A stretch of DNA of 64,000 bases, taken from positions 97,682,609 to 97,746,608 of the forward strand of contig JARDYH010000003.1 in NCBI GenBank assembly GCA_029215795.1, given 5' to 3'. This document shows, one piece after another, positions 46,827 to 57,313 of the stretch. Source of the DNA: Anniella stebbinsi (taxonomy: Eukaryota > Chordata > Lepidosauria > Squamata > Anniellidae). Each line of letters starts with the position of its first letter. Position 1 is the first letter of the stretch. The notes under the pieces were generated by a model. It searched no databases and had not been told where the DNA came from. It worked only from the letters and a program-made list of their open reading frames with translations. The translations under genes and the position numbers were made by a program.

Positions 46827-47047
46827 CAAAAAGATTGTTCTTGAATCCCTTTGGAGATGTTGAGTCGGGTTCTCCTGCCAGGAGCACTAATGAAAAATAC
46901 ACTGGCACGACGTGTCAAGGAATCCTGCGATACCTGCCTTTCTTCCCCCACGGCGCTGTTTCTTCTTACGACAGCCGATATCCTGAAGACAATTGGAAGA
47001 AAGGAACCAGCATTGCTGTCCTGACAGCTGTGTACGAATTACAGTAG
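46827..47047 (+). CDS. Candidate terminal coding exon of an unidentified gene
   Basis: Between MPPED1 and EFCAB6, a good acceptor (tttgtttttacag) is followed by an open frame of 73 codons ending in TAG at 47045-47047. If real, the exon starts at 46827 with the last two bases of a split codon. The product is soluble-looking and mixed in composition: KRLFLNPFGDVESGSP, then NEKYTGTTCQGILRYLPFFP, then SSYDSRYPEDNWKKG, ending VLTAVYELQ. It contains many CpG dinucleotides for this AT-rich region and resembles none of the LINE proteins seen elsewhere in the window. I do not recognise the family and find no convincing upstream exon with a matching phase-1 donor. It could be a genuine last exon, a decayed gene, or chance. 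Confidence 0.35.
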
Positions 47048-47519
47048 CTGCAAGACATGGCATAATGGACTGCAGAAATTGGGGAAGTGTGTGTTGGGAG
47101 GTGTTGATATAATCTTCCAACTGATCTAATTATTGCATTCCCACTGGAAGAATTTGTGTGTGGTGGGGGGGATCACTACGTTATATTTTTCCTTATTAGT
47201 TATGTAAAAAAGGGGTTTCATTTTCAACACAATGGCCATAAATATGGCATAGTAGTGGTTAAAAATGAATCTACCCTTGATTGCAAAGAACAATTGAGAT
47301 TGGTATATTATTTTATCACTGTAGTTTAATCCCAGAACATAGAACAAGCGCACTCCACTTAAAGGGCAGCATTTCACTGAGACCAAAGAATATTAGAAAT
47401 GCTATAAAAAGGGGGGGGGGAACCTGAGAGCTGTTTTCAAATGAGGATTAAACATAAAAGGTTACAAGGATTTTAAAAGCTTTTATTAATGTTCAGAATT
47501 CTAATTCTAATCAGAATTC

Positions 47520-47706
47520 CTTGGTGGTTTTTCAGCACCTGTTGAAAACCTGTCTGTTTACTCAGGCATCGGATGATTTTAATCCTACCTTACTAGATTT
47601 TGTTTGTATTTTTATATTTTATTTTAATTGTGGTTTTAATGAGTTTTGCACAGTGCCCTGTGATTTGATAATGAAGAGCAGTATATAAATATTTTTTAAT
47701 AAATAC
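47520..47706 (+). mobile_element. L2-clade LINE 3' scrap
   Basis: gaaaacctgtctgtttactc...cagtgccctgtgatttgata...gcagtatataaatattttttaataaata has the layout of diverged L2 3' UTRs in this window. Confidence 0.5.
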
Positions 47707-48534
47707 ATAATTACTAACACAATATTACTTTGTCTGATCTGTGAATCCTTGAGGACTTCTTCTCCATTTCTAAAGAGGATGAAGAATTTTTTCTCCAGTG
47801 CTTTAGACTTTGTGCGTTTCCAGATGGTGTGCTCCTAGCGCTACGCAGAGCCAATCTACACGCTAGGTTTTAACGTTTTATAAGGGTTACGAAAACTCTT
47901 TGGGCCACATGACGCACTCCCTATAACATCGTATATCTGAGGTTTTTTAAAACTCACTTCAGTTATATACAACGGTTTCACTTTTAATAAATAGTTTTAA
48001 GTAAAATAATGTGTCCTTCCTTACCATTTGTGATTCATGGGGGCAGTGCTTCGTTTACTGGTGCCCAAATGCTTAGCAGTTGATTGGTGGAGAAGAAAGC
48101 AGGGCTAAGGAGAAAGTGGGTGAGTGAACTACAACACCCACAATTCTTAGCCCTATACTCGCTATGGAATGACAGAGGAACAAAGGAGGAAGTGGGTGAC
48201 TGAACTACAACGCCTACAATGCCTTGCCCTAAACTCATTATTAAAAATGAAACAGAAAGAGACAGGGTAGAAGAGTGTGTGACTGCACACACCGCTTTAT
48301 AGACTGAAGAATTTACTCAGTAATGTGGCGTAAGACGTTTTAGAACGCACCTATTTGGAATGTTTTAAAATACTATTTAAAATGTTCCAAGGGACTGTGT
48401 AGATAGGCTCAAAATCATTGCTCTTCCACTGAGAGTTACAAGTGGAAGAGCACTTTCCACACTTCTGGGGATTTAGTATTTCGGTTGTACATCCTGATAT
48501 ATACCGTACACAGTCGTGGACATGGTGATAGGGC

Positions 48535-48660
48535 GCAACCTGGTGCCTTCCAGATGTTTTGGAATACAAGTCCCAGAATTCCTGACTGTAGGCACTGCTG
48601 ACTGTTGGAGGTTAAAAGTCCAAAATATCTGGAGGACACCACATTGGGGAAAACTGGATT
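48535..48660. mobile_element. Short palindromic DNA element
   Basis: CAACCTGGTGCCTTCCAGAT at the left is mirrored by ATCTGGAGGACACCACATTG at the right, with gttttggaatacaagtccca and its inverse between. It resembles the common reptile ccagatgttttggactacaac repeat. Confidence 0.65.
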
Positions 48661-49980
48661 AAAGTCACTGCACACATAGAAAACAAGCTCCTTATAGAAG
48701 TTGGATGAGCAGTGCTAAGGGCCTCCATGCCTCTGGGGACTGTGTGCTCTTTTTTACCCTTTTCAAAAGATCCGCCCTTTCTGGGGTGCTTCCAGATGAG
48801 GCTTCCATGGCAGCATCACCCTGGCCCTGTCTCATTCACTGAAGTTGACAGGGGCCCAGATGCTACCGCCTTCTACACATGACCCTCCTGGGTTTTCCCT
48901 CTGTTTCTTCCACAATGCCTTCTCACTGCTAGTGCCAGGAGCCCACCATCTGGAGGCACCCTTGTAGCCTGGCAAAAGGGGAATCCACAAGACAGTAACG
49001 ATCTGATCACCATGTCGTATGGATGATGCCCTACAAAAGGTGAGTGAACAAAGCATGACAATTCCACACACTAATCACCTGGTGTGGAAGCAGTCCTAGA
49101 GCAATGTTTTACATTTGGCTGGCCTGAATGTGGCAGTTTAAGATAAAAAGTTATCTCTGATTTTAAGAGACTTGCAAAGTTGTTTTCGGAAAGAGTGACC
49201 AAGCAATATCACATGAGCTTAACAAAATGACAAAGTCTTAGGCAGCCTTACAATCATTCTGGAAGATGCTCAATCTAGAGTGAATCTGTAAATGGACAGA
49301 ATTTGAGAACAGCCATACACCACAATGCAAACATCCCTATGGACTGGAACATAGATTAAAAACATCCGCAGCAGCTCTGGCAAAAGCATCCCTTCCCAGC
49401 TTCATAAGCCATGGTTTATGAAGTTGGCATGACTTTCCAGGTCGCATGCTCCTTCCTTTCCCCTGCTCTCTGCCCCTTGCATGCCAACTAAGGTGCTTCA
49501 TCCCTGGTTTGCACCGAGCACTAGAGTTCTGAATTATGTCTCAACTCAAAGTTCTTCACAAACTAGGACTGGCACCCTGAGATTTCAATGGGCTTAAGCA
49601 CACCTAACTCTACTGGATGGTAGCCATTAAATTCTGTGGTACCAATTTCTGAATAATAAGGACTAATGTATTACATACAATCCATTTGGGAAATTTCAGC
49701 ATATAAAATTGAACATTGTGCCTTTTAAAATGTAAATTAAAAGTTCCTTTTCTTAACAATACTTTAATTGAAAAAATAAAGTTATTGTATTTTAAGATGC
49801 CAATTAAAAGCCTCAAAACCATCACTGTAACCACTTTAATTGTTTTCAGTTTTCCCAGCTAAATGGATTATGAGAAAATTAATAGCCCCAACTATTGAAG
49901 ATTTACTTCACCAGACACCACCACTATTTGCACTGTGTCAGCATTATAAGATTCCTGATGAACTGTTAACCAAGAGGCTG
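48661..49980. other. Intergenic before EFCAB6 3' end, nothing recognised
   Basis: No exon, RNA gene or clear repeat in this stretch. Confidence 0.35.
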
Positions 49981-49992
49981 AATTTATATAGT

Positions 49993-49998
49993 TTTATT
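49993..49998 (-). terminator. Candidate polyadenylation signal of EFCAB6
   Basis: TTTATT on the + strand reads AATAAA on the - strand, about 85 bp beyond the EFCAB6 stop. It would give a short 3' UTR ending near 49975. The downstream element is only moderately GT-rich. Confidence 0.45.
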
Positions 49999-50081
49999 AG
50001 TTCAAATGAGGAAATATATTTCAGTAATCACATCTCTCTTGCCTAATGATTCTTCAAGATTGGAGGTAACTTTTTTTTTTT

Positions 50082-50204
50082 CTACTGCAGGAATGCTCTG
50101 AGGAATTCATTGTAGGAGATTCTGGAAGTTAATGTTTTGTCATAATATTCCAAGATGTGAAAGAACTCCTCTTCAGACAGGTTGATGCCGTACTTTCGAA
50201 GCAC
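50082..50204 (-). CDS. EFCAB6: EFCAB6 terminal coding exon with stop codon
   Basis: - strand exon after the acceptor TGTGTGTTCTGCAG. It encodes VLRKYGINLSEEEFFHILEY, then YDKTLTSRISYNEFLRAFLQ, and stops at TAG (50084-50082). The loop DKTLTSRISYNE keeps D1 and E12 but has Ser at position 6 in place of Gly. This completes the second EF-hand pair. With the three upstream exons the C-terminal part is 211 residues. I call it terminal because the stop is immediate, no donor is needed, and a polyadenylation signal lies about 85 bp further on. The gene points toward MPPED1, the expected convergent arrangement. Confidence 0.93.
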   Translation of the reverse strand: MLRKYGINLSEEEFFHILEYYDKTLTSRISYNEFLRAFLQ

Positions 50205-51319
50205 CTGCAGAACACACAGAAAACTGACACATTGCTTATCTTTAATTAGGAACCATCCAGGAAAGTTAGCAGCAGGCAACCAACAAGGCACTGAAACTTT
50301 CACACAATTCATTTAAGCAAAACTGCCTCGTTCAGCCCGCAAAATTTCAGAATATCTGGTTATTTTCTCCACAAAGTTCCCATGGCAACATGGCACATAG
50401 TTGCTGCTCCTATATCCTTCCCATCACGGACATGGGCTAATTTGTGAATTACATCTACACAATACGACAAGTTGAGACGGCATATTGACTTAAGGCATGA
50501 CTGCATTGCAGACTCAAACAGGTTTAGCTATTCTTTGAACTATCGTTCAGTCAGAAGGGTAAGGGGTGGGGAATGTATAAAGGAGAATTTGCGGAACCGC
50601 ATACCAATAGGGTGACCAGATAAAATCCAGGTCAGGGCTCATAAAATCTATAAAATTAATAAATGAATTTCTTTTAAATAATAATGTATAAAATCTGTTT
50701 TTATGAGCTCCAAAGTCCTGATAGGACTATGAGGTACAATATGCATTGGAAAATAAAGTAATATAAATTAGATATTTATCTCCACTGACCTGCTCCTGTT
50801 AACAAGCAAAGACCAACTAGGGCATGAGAGGCTGCAAAGGAGTTTACACACTGTAGAGTAACACCTTGCGCCACCTCAGGGAGGCCCAGCACCAAAATGT
50901 TCAAAGATACAACATGGGATGTAAGCTGTGGCTTCTCCCTTTCCATTTTCCTTGAGGGATCTGTATTCCGCTTCAGTATGTGAGAAGGAATAATTCACTA
51001 TAGTTCTCACAATATTTACTTAACAATATAGAGCTGTTTTTGTACTATTAAAACACCCGTCTGCTTTTTCCAAGAGGCGAAAATGATGTCCGAAACAAAG
51101 GGGGGAAACACAGCAGCGATATAGGGGCCACCAGGAGAGAAATTATGTAGACAGAAAAGAAACTCTGGCAGCTGCAGCTGATTCTTTTAAGTCTGAGGAA
51201 AGCTGCAGCAGCTAAAATCCTCTCTGTAGCACAACACCTGGACTCAAGAACTTTGGGGCCCAGACAATTTTCTCATCCATCCTCCCGGTTCTTGGAAGAG
51301 GATTAGAAAGGGAAAGAAA

Positions 51320-52035
51320 AATACTCTAGTTGAACGATTGGCCACGTGAGGGATTTGGATTCTGGGACCACGGGCTACGCTACTTGGAAGATGGACTGCT
51401 GCCACGGGACGGGTTGCACCTCACAAGGGCTGGGAAGTAAGTGTTTGGCCACAGCATGAAGAACTTCATCAGGAGGGCTTTAAACTGAATCCTAAGGGAG
51501 AGGGAGACGTAAACTTTGAGGCAACAATGGATGAAGGCTCATGCACCATAACAGAGTCAACAGCTCCAATAGTGCCCAAAAATAGAGTTCACAACAATGT
51601 AGGAAAGAAGCCAGACTATAAAGCGCATGGTTTTCGATGTCTATATACTAATGCCCAGAGCATGGGAAACAAACAGAACAAACTTGAACTCTTGATGCAT
51701 GAAGGCAAATACGACTTGATAGGTATAACTGAAACTTGGTGGGATGACTCCCATGACTGGAATACAGCAATTGAAGGATATAACTTGTTCAAAAAGAACA
51801 GAAGAAATAGAAAGGGTGGTGGAGTCGCACTTTATGTTAAAAATACTTATCCCTGCGCAGAAGTACAGGAGGATGAGCCTGGGAGCCCCATCAAGAGCAT
51901 CTGGATTAAAATAAATGGAGCAAGGAATAAAAGGAGTATGATAGTTGGAGTCTATTACTGACCACCCAATCAAGGAGAAGACGAGGATGAAACTTTTGAA
52001 AATCAAATTGCCAGTGTTTCAAGGAAATCCAATGT
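51320..52035 (+). mobile_element. CR1 LINE 5' fragment: endonuclease domain
   Basis: + strand, in the last EFCAB6 intron and antisense to it. The translation includes CLYTNAQSMGNKQNKLELLM, then YDLIGITETWWDDSHDWNTA and GGGVALYVK, the CR1 apurinic-like endonuclease start with its catalytic ET-WW segment. Upstream, LHLTRAGK and MKNFIRRALN traces match the CR1 region before ORF2. It ends abruptly near 52035 without the rest of ORF2. Confidence 0.88.
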
Positions 52036-52574
52036 AGTAGTAATGGGGGACACTGAATGGAGAGAACAGAGGGTGACAGGAAGTGGAAGAGAAAAGGGGT
52101 GACCCCCCCCCCCCACTTTTGGCTCTGGCACTACCCACCACAGGCTCTGCCACACTCATCACTGACATGCGACCCCCAACAGATAATCCGCAAGGGAATG
52201 TGGCCCTTGATAGAAAAAGGTTGCTCACCCCTGAGTTCAACCAATAAAACCAAATAGAGCAAACATATCAAGCTAACAAACTGTAATCAACCACCCCAGT
52301 GAAGGGTTTATAGAGTAAAAATAAGTTTACATGCCTCCGAAAAGCCAGAGATGAGGTAGCTTATTTGGCTTTCCTTGAGGGGACCACCACTGAAAAGGCC
52401 ATGCTTTTTCTAACCACTGCCTGGGACCCAGCAGTCCAAACCAAGGCTTCATCTGATTACCAAGGGTGTACGGGGAGGTTCATACAGGAACAGGAGTTCC
52501 CTTACTTTCCCTGGACCCCAATCTGCTTAGAGCTAAACTATGAATGCAACTAAAACTGTTAAAAAGCCAATTAC

Positions 52575-52724
52575 CTGTCTGAAATCCTGAACACTTAGGA
52601 GTCCGGTCCTACTTTCATCATAGCACTTAAACGTTCGTCTCATTGGCCTCCAGCAGTGCAGGATCTGTGGCTGAATCCTCATCATTGCATTGAAAAAGGT
52701 TGGTGATTGTGGCCCAAGCGGATT
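52575..52724 (-). CDS. EFCAB6: EFCAB6 coding exon, second from last
   Basis: - strand exon of exactly 150 bp (50 codons) between a TTTGACAG acceptor and a CAG|GTAA donor, in phase with both neighbours. It begins NPLGPQSPTFFNAM, continues PQILHCWRPMRRTFKCYD, and ends LLSVQDFRQ. The loop DESRTGLLSVQD has D1, S3, T5, G6, L8 and D12, the most canonical of the four loops here. The HCW-x(3)-R/K helix start repeats the HCWKE motif of the 62432 exon, showing that the C-terminus is a duplicated EF-hand-pair module. Confidence 0.93.
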
Positions 52725-53659
52725 CTGTCAAATATGAGGGAAAGACATTGCTCTTGATTAAGATGCGATGAAGCCCGATTCAGGTGTTCTAGGTGTGGTG
52801 AAGGGGCAGTGGGACTGTGATGCTGGCCTCACCTCATTGTCATGGTTGCACCGCTATGCCCTGTGGATGTCTGCATGTTGGCTTACATGTAGGGTTTCCC
52901 AATGCAGATAGCTGTGCCAATGCCAAGGGGTGGAGCTAGTTCATTCACGATCTCAGGAGTGAAGTCCCACTGCCCCCTTCTCCATGAGTAGAAGCGATGG
53001 GTGGTGAGCAGCAGGACAGTGCTTCATAGAGGTAGCTACCTGAAGCCCCCCCTGCTCCCAGAGACGAAAGAGAAACCAATGGAAGTCTAGGAAGTAATAG
53101 CCAAAATGGCATGGATGGGACAGACTTGAGAAAAACATAACACTTGTACAAAATACGTTTTCTGAGAATGGGTAAAAAATGTGGCCTATTTGAACAAAAG
53201 TTACAGATGGTAACTTCTGCTGATATTTTTAATATCTTAGCATTAGGATTGGTAGAAATTTGTTTTTGTTGCAGTATGTTTACTTTGTGTAATTGTGGGG
53301 AGACGTGCGTAACCATTTTTTTTTTAATAAAAAAAATTAAAAAAAACTGGGGGCAAAGTCCACATTTCCCCATATATAAAACAGTGTAGTCTTGGTCTGA
53401 AGAACTTGACTTCTCCAAAAAAGAGGTACAAATATGTTAAAAGAATTACACACAACAAATGAGGGGAAATACCCAGTTATTGCACCATAAACTGGCACAT
53501 GTGAACACTACCTGTGGCCCATGGAACGGTTGATGCAGGGGCCTCTCAACTAGCAGGGTTAGAATTGCCCTGGATCCATACCTGCCACCTTCCAAACAAC
53601 CTCCAGCTACAGACCCCTTTGGCATCCGCATCCCCTCCTTCCGCCCAAGGGGCATCTAC

Positions 53660-53844
53660 CTGCACGCGTGGATTTTGGATTACAACCCTCTGTAGAGGAG
53701 ACACTTCTTGTTGTTTAAACCGCAGCACACAGCTTTGAAGGAAGTCACAGTACGCAAATTTCCCAACGCTCTTAAAATCGTATTTCGTTACAAGTTGCTT
53801 AATTTCTTCTTTGGTCAAATCCAAGTGAAATTTCTCCATTATAG
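53660..53844 (-). CDS. EFCAB6: EFCAB6 coding exon, third from last
   Basis: - strand exon between a TTTATTTCAG acceptor and a CAG|GTAGAT donor, 185 bp. Two bases complete the Ala codon, giving AIMEKFHLDLTKEEIKQLV, then KYDFKSVGKFAYCDFLQS. It supplies the exiting helix of the EF-hand begun in the upstream exon and a second EF-hand. That second loop (DFKSVGKFAYCD) keeps Asp at 1 and 12 and Gly at 6 but lacks acidic or amide residues at 3 and 5, so it probably binds calcium poorly. The exon ends at codon position 3 and joins in frame to the 52724 exon. Confidence 0.93.
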
Positions 53845-54059
53845 CTGAAATAAACACAGGCGAACTGCATAAAAGACATGACAAATGAACATGCTCCGAA
53901 AGTGCGTATCAAAGTGACAATTAATTTTGGACAAGGTGGGAGGCCACCGCTTCTGCTAAATAACATATGATTCGCATTATTGCGGTTCATTACTTACAGC
54001 CACAGAAATATCAGACCATTAATCAACAGCAGGGCTCATTCTCACATGCACTTGCGCCA

Positions 54060-54485
54060 TTTACAACAGTCTTTTGGCACTTTCAAGACTAACATGTTTA
54101 TTCTGGTATAAACTTCCCGGGATTATAGTCCACTTTATCAGATACACTCTTAGGGAGAATTTCAGTTTTTTTATACACTACATATTGAGGGTGGTGACGG
54201 GGGGGGGGGGGGGGAGTAGAATTGCAAACACTGAGGTCAGAAAGAAATTCAATGCAGAAAGTAATGATGGTGACATCACACTCTTTATACTGTTAATAAT
54301 GTGATTGTCTCCACCAGTACTTTCTGCACTGAATTTCCTTCTCACCTACAATGCTCAACCCTATGAACTCTATACAAAACTTGAAACTCTCCATAATACC
54401 CAATGCATCTGATGAAATGGACAGTGCCAAAAGAAGCTTGCTTCAGTATAAAATCATTAATCTTTAAGGCATCACAAGGCCCTTT
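54060..54485. repeat. Inverted pair of repeat ends around a G-run
   Basis: cttttggcactttcaagact...ggtataaacttcc...ccactttatcagata at the left is mirrored by ctgatgaaatggacagtgcc...agcttgcttcagtataaaat...ctttaaggcatcacaag at the right. A run of 16 G lies at 54199-54214. It is part of a common reptile repeat whose class I cannot name with confidence. Confidence 0.45.
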
Positions 54486-54989
54486 GTTAGTTTTGCTGGA
54501 ATACCCCTCTGGAAATACATTACTTGGTTATTCTGTGCTGCACTAGATAAACTGACAGCCGGAAGTTTGAACTGACTCCGCTGAAAAAAGTTTGAGGTAA
54601 TATGAGGAGACACCAAGTGGCGCTTGATTTGCGCTGGCTAAGTCGCGTATGTGTGCCTCCACCAGACGCGGCAGTTATGTGAATGTATATGTCCGTGTGA
54701 ACCAGCATTAAGAAAATAACATGTCATTTATTTGCTAGGAGAGGTCAAGAGGGATGCAAGCCTACTGTTTGCACCTCTCGTGCTACATGCTTTCTATGTG
54801 GCATCCAGATTTGGCCTCAGGGGGATTTGGGTTATGGAGGGTCAAGCCAGATGTAATGGTGGCAGCCACAAGGTTTCATCGCATGTCTGCCCCAGTAACA
54901 GATAAAGTGGAGGGGCAGGGTCTGACTTCGCCATCAAAAGAGGTGCATGGAGCTGAAACCTCTGATTCCCCTGACGTACCTCCCCACAC

Positions 54990-55140
54990 GCCATCATTTC
55001 AAGCACTTTTCTCCCCACTTAGCTTATTTCCAATATGGGAGCTGAGGTGAGCTGAGCGAAAAAGGAATTTGGGTTACCGGCTGTAGGGTAATATGGCAAA
55101 GAGTTCATCTCCCCTCAGTTGGTCACATCTTTTAAAATTC
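54990..55140 (+). repeat. Repeat shared with 24290-24640
   Basis: See 24290-24640 for shared words. Confidence 0.5.
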
Positions 55141-55479
55141 AGACCACCCTTGCTTTAGATATGAATGGGGTATCCATATGATTAAATAAAAATGGCTGTC
55201 ACCATCACACCCTAGCTCAGGGGTGCAGAACCTCAGGCCCTGGGGCCAAATCCAGCCCTCCTGGGGTCCAAATCCAGCCTTCAAGAGTTCCTCATGTAAC
55301 CATGCCCTGTTCCTCTGGCTGCACTCCTGTTCCCCCAACCATCAATAGTTTAGCGGTTTCCTGGCTTTATAAGTATTCCCCATTCTAAATGGTTGAAATC
55401 CCTCTTCCGCATGTTAGTTTCTGGCAGTAAGAATTCTGAGGTAAAACAGGCTGGTATTTTGGCCCCACCCCCTTTGCCT

Positions 55480-55935
55480 AGGGTGACCATATGTAAGAAA
55501 AAAACATGGCATGTCAGGATTTTTGGTAACAAATCCGGGAAGGGGGAAATTTGAAGAAAAAAATGGATTTTTCCCATCCTCCCCACACCCAAAGGGCAGC
55601 TTTACTTTATAGTCAATGAGAATTAACAAAAATGTGTACGGCTTGAATCTTGACACCATGATAGCTCTTAGGTAGGTCTTTAGCCATGTCGACTTTGAAG
55701 GAGATCCGTTCATCCGTTGAATTGTAGGAATTTTTAAAGTTCGAGGTTTAAACATTTTAAAAACATCATTTTTAAGGATAAAGAGATGAAACTTAGCACC
55801 ATGATATATCTTAAGTAGGGTTTTATCCATGCCAACTTTGAAGCAGATCTGTTGATTTTTAGGAGTTTTTAAAAAAAAATTGAGATTTTAAAATTATATA
55901 TCTATCTATATATTTTTTAAAAAACTGGAGCTATA
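55480..55935. repeat. TAGGGTGACCATAT-started repeat with internal duplication
   Basis: Begins with the terminus word TAGGGTGACCATATGTAAGA. Inside, a segment of about 90 bp occurs twice with divergence: caccatgatagctcttaggt...gccatgtcgactttgaagga and caccatgatatatcttaagt...ccatgccaactttgaagcag, near 55650 and 55797. Confidence 0.55.
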
Positions 55936-56399
55936 CCCTTCAAACTCAGGTTGTCAAATCTCCTCTTTGAGGTCTTGCACCTTGGCCAGTTTCAGCCCTT
56001 GGCATTTTAGGAGATCTTGAGTTTTTAGCTAAGAAGTGCTGTGTGTGCATGGCACCTTTCCTGTTGCAGATTTGGTGGGCAGTCAGCAGATCAAAATGTG
56101 GGAAAGGAGAGGTCAGTCAAAGCAGCCCACAGGGCAAAACAAAATGGGCCAGAACCCTTTTTCTCAGAGTTCCACATCATGGGCGATGAAGGGTCATCCT
56201 TAGAGAAAAACTCTCATGTCCAACAGTGAGGTCCCAGTCAAGAGAGAGGCTCTCATCTTTGCGGATGCCCTGTTGCTGCAGATGTTGGAACCTGGCATGT
56301 TATTGCTTTGCTTTGCTATCCCTTCTCTTCCACTTCACTTTGTTCATTTGTGAGCTAGGCTCTGTCTGCACTGCTGGCATGCAACGCAGAACGTTTGAA

Positions 56400-56560
56400 G
56401 TGTGTGTCAGAGAAAAATAGATAGTTTTGTGGCTTTGGCTGGCTGGCATATCTCTTAGAGACAGAGTTAGACTGAAGACACAACTCAGAGATGGCTGCAG
56501 CTGAGCCCTGAGAGGCTGGCGTGCCACACAGACCCTTTCAAGAGTGTCTCAGAGTCCAGT
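56400..56560 (+). repeat. Repeat similar to 60380-60520
   Basis: tttggctggctggcatatct, acaactcagagat and gtgtctcagagtc resemble 60400-60515 (tttggctgcaatgac, acaactcagagacac, ggtctcagagtcacg). The two copies flank the L2 block at 56600-60270, so they could be one repeat split or duplicated by insertion. Confidence 0.35.
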
Positions 56561-56599
56561 ATGTTGGTGCAGGCAGACACGGCTGGTGGTGGTGGTGGT

Positions 56600-57313
56600 G
56601 GTTATTATTAGTATTAGTATTATTATAATAATATTTATATCCTGCCTTTTTCCCAATACTGGGACTCAAGGTGGCTTACAAATTAAAACATGTACATTTA
56701 AAACAAATAGAGATATAAAAAAAATAAAAATATAATTAAACATAGTACAATTTTAAAATATTTAAAACATTTTAAAACATTTTAAATACAAATAATTTAA
56801 AAAGATCCAAACTATAAGCAGCACATCCACAAAGGTCTGAACTACTCCCCAAAGGCCTGCTGAAACAGAAAAGTTTTAGCCTGCCTCCAAAAGCACACTA
56901 ATAAGGAAGCAAGTCTAGCTTCCCTGGGATGGGAGTTCCAGAGCCCCAGGGCAGCCACCAAGAAGGCCCTCTCCCATGTTCCCACCAGGCGTACCTGTGA
57001 CGGTGGTTGGATGGAGAGAAGGTCCTCCCCTGAAGACCTCAGGGGACGGGCAGGCTCATAAGGGAGAATAGGGTCTTTCAGATAACCTGGACCTGAGCCA
57101 TATAGGGCTTTGTAGGTCACAACCAGCACTTTGAATTGTGCCCGGAAACAGACTGGATGCCAGTGGAGCTGTTTTAACAGGGGAGTTGTATGCTCCCTGT
57201 AGCCAGCCCCGGTCAACAATCTGGCTGCAGCTCTTTGAACCAGCTGAAGTTTCCGAACACTCTTCAAAGGCTTCCCCATGTAGAGCACATTACAGTAATC
57301 CAAACGGGATGTA
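56600..57313 (-). mobile_element. Older L2-clade LINE 3' fragment
   Basis: - strand open segment 56842-57303 encodes an L2 ORF2 C-terminus: DYCNVLYMGKPLKSVRKLQL, then AARLLTGAGYREHTTPLLKQ. It is diverged from the neighbouring intact element (DYCNALYVGLPLK). The 3' UTR continues to about 56600 and ends in an AT-rich, ATT-repeat region. Coding continuity breaks exactly where the younger L2 tail begins, suggesting the young copy inserted here. Confidence 0.8.

Noticed and set aside
49840..50046. + strand frame after a TTTTCAG acceptor, antisense to the EFCAB6 end
   Set aside because: Overlaps the inferred EFCAB6 3' UTR, shows no recognisable family and no upstream partner exon; probably chance.
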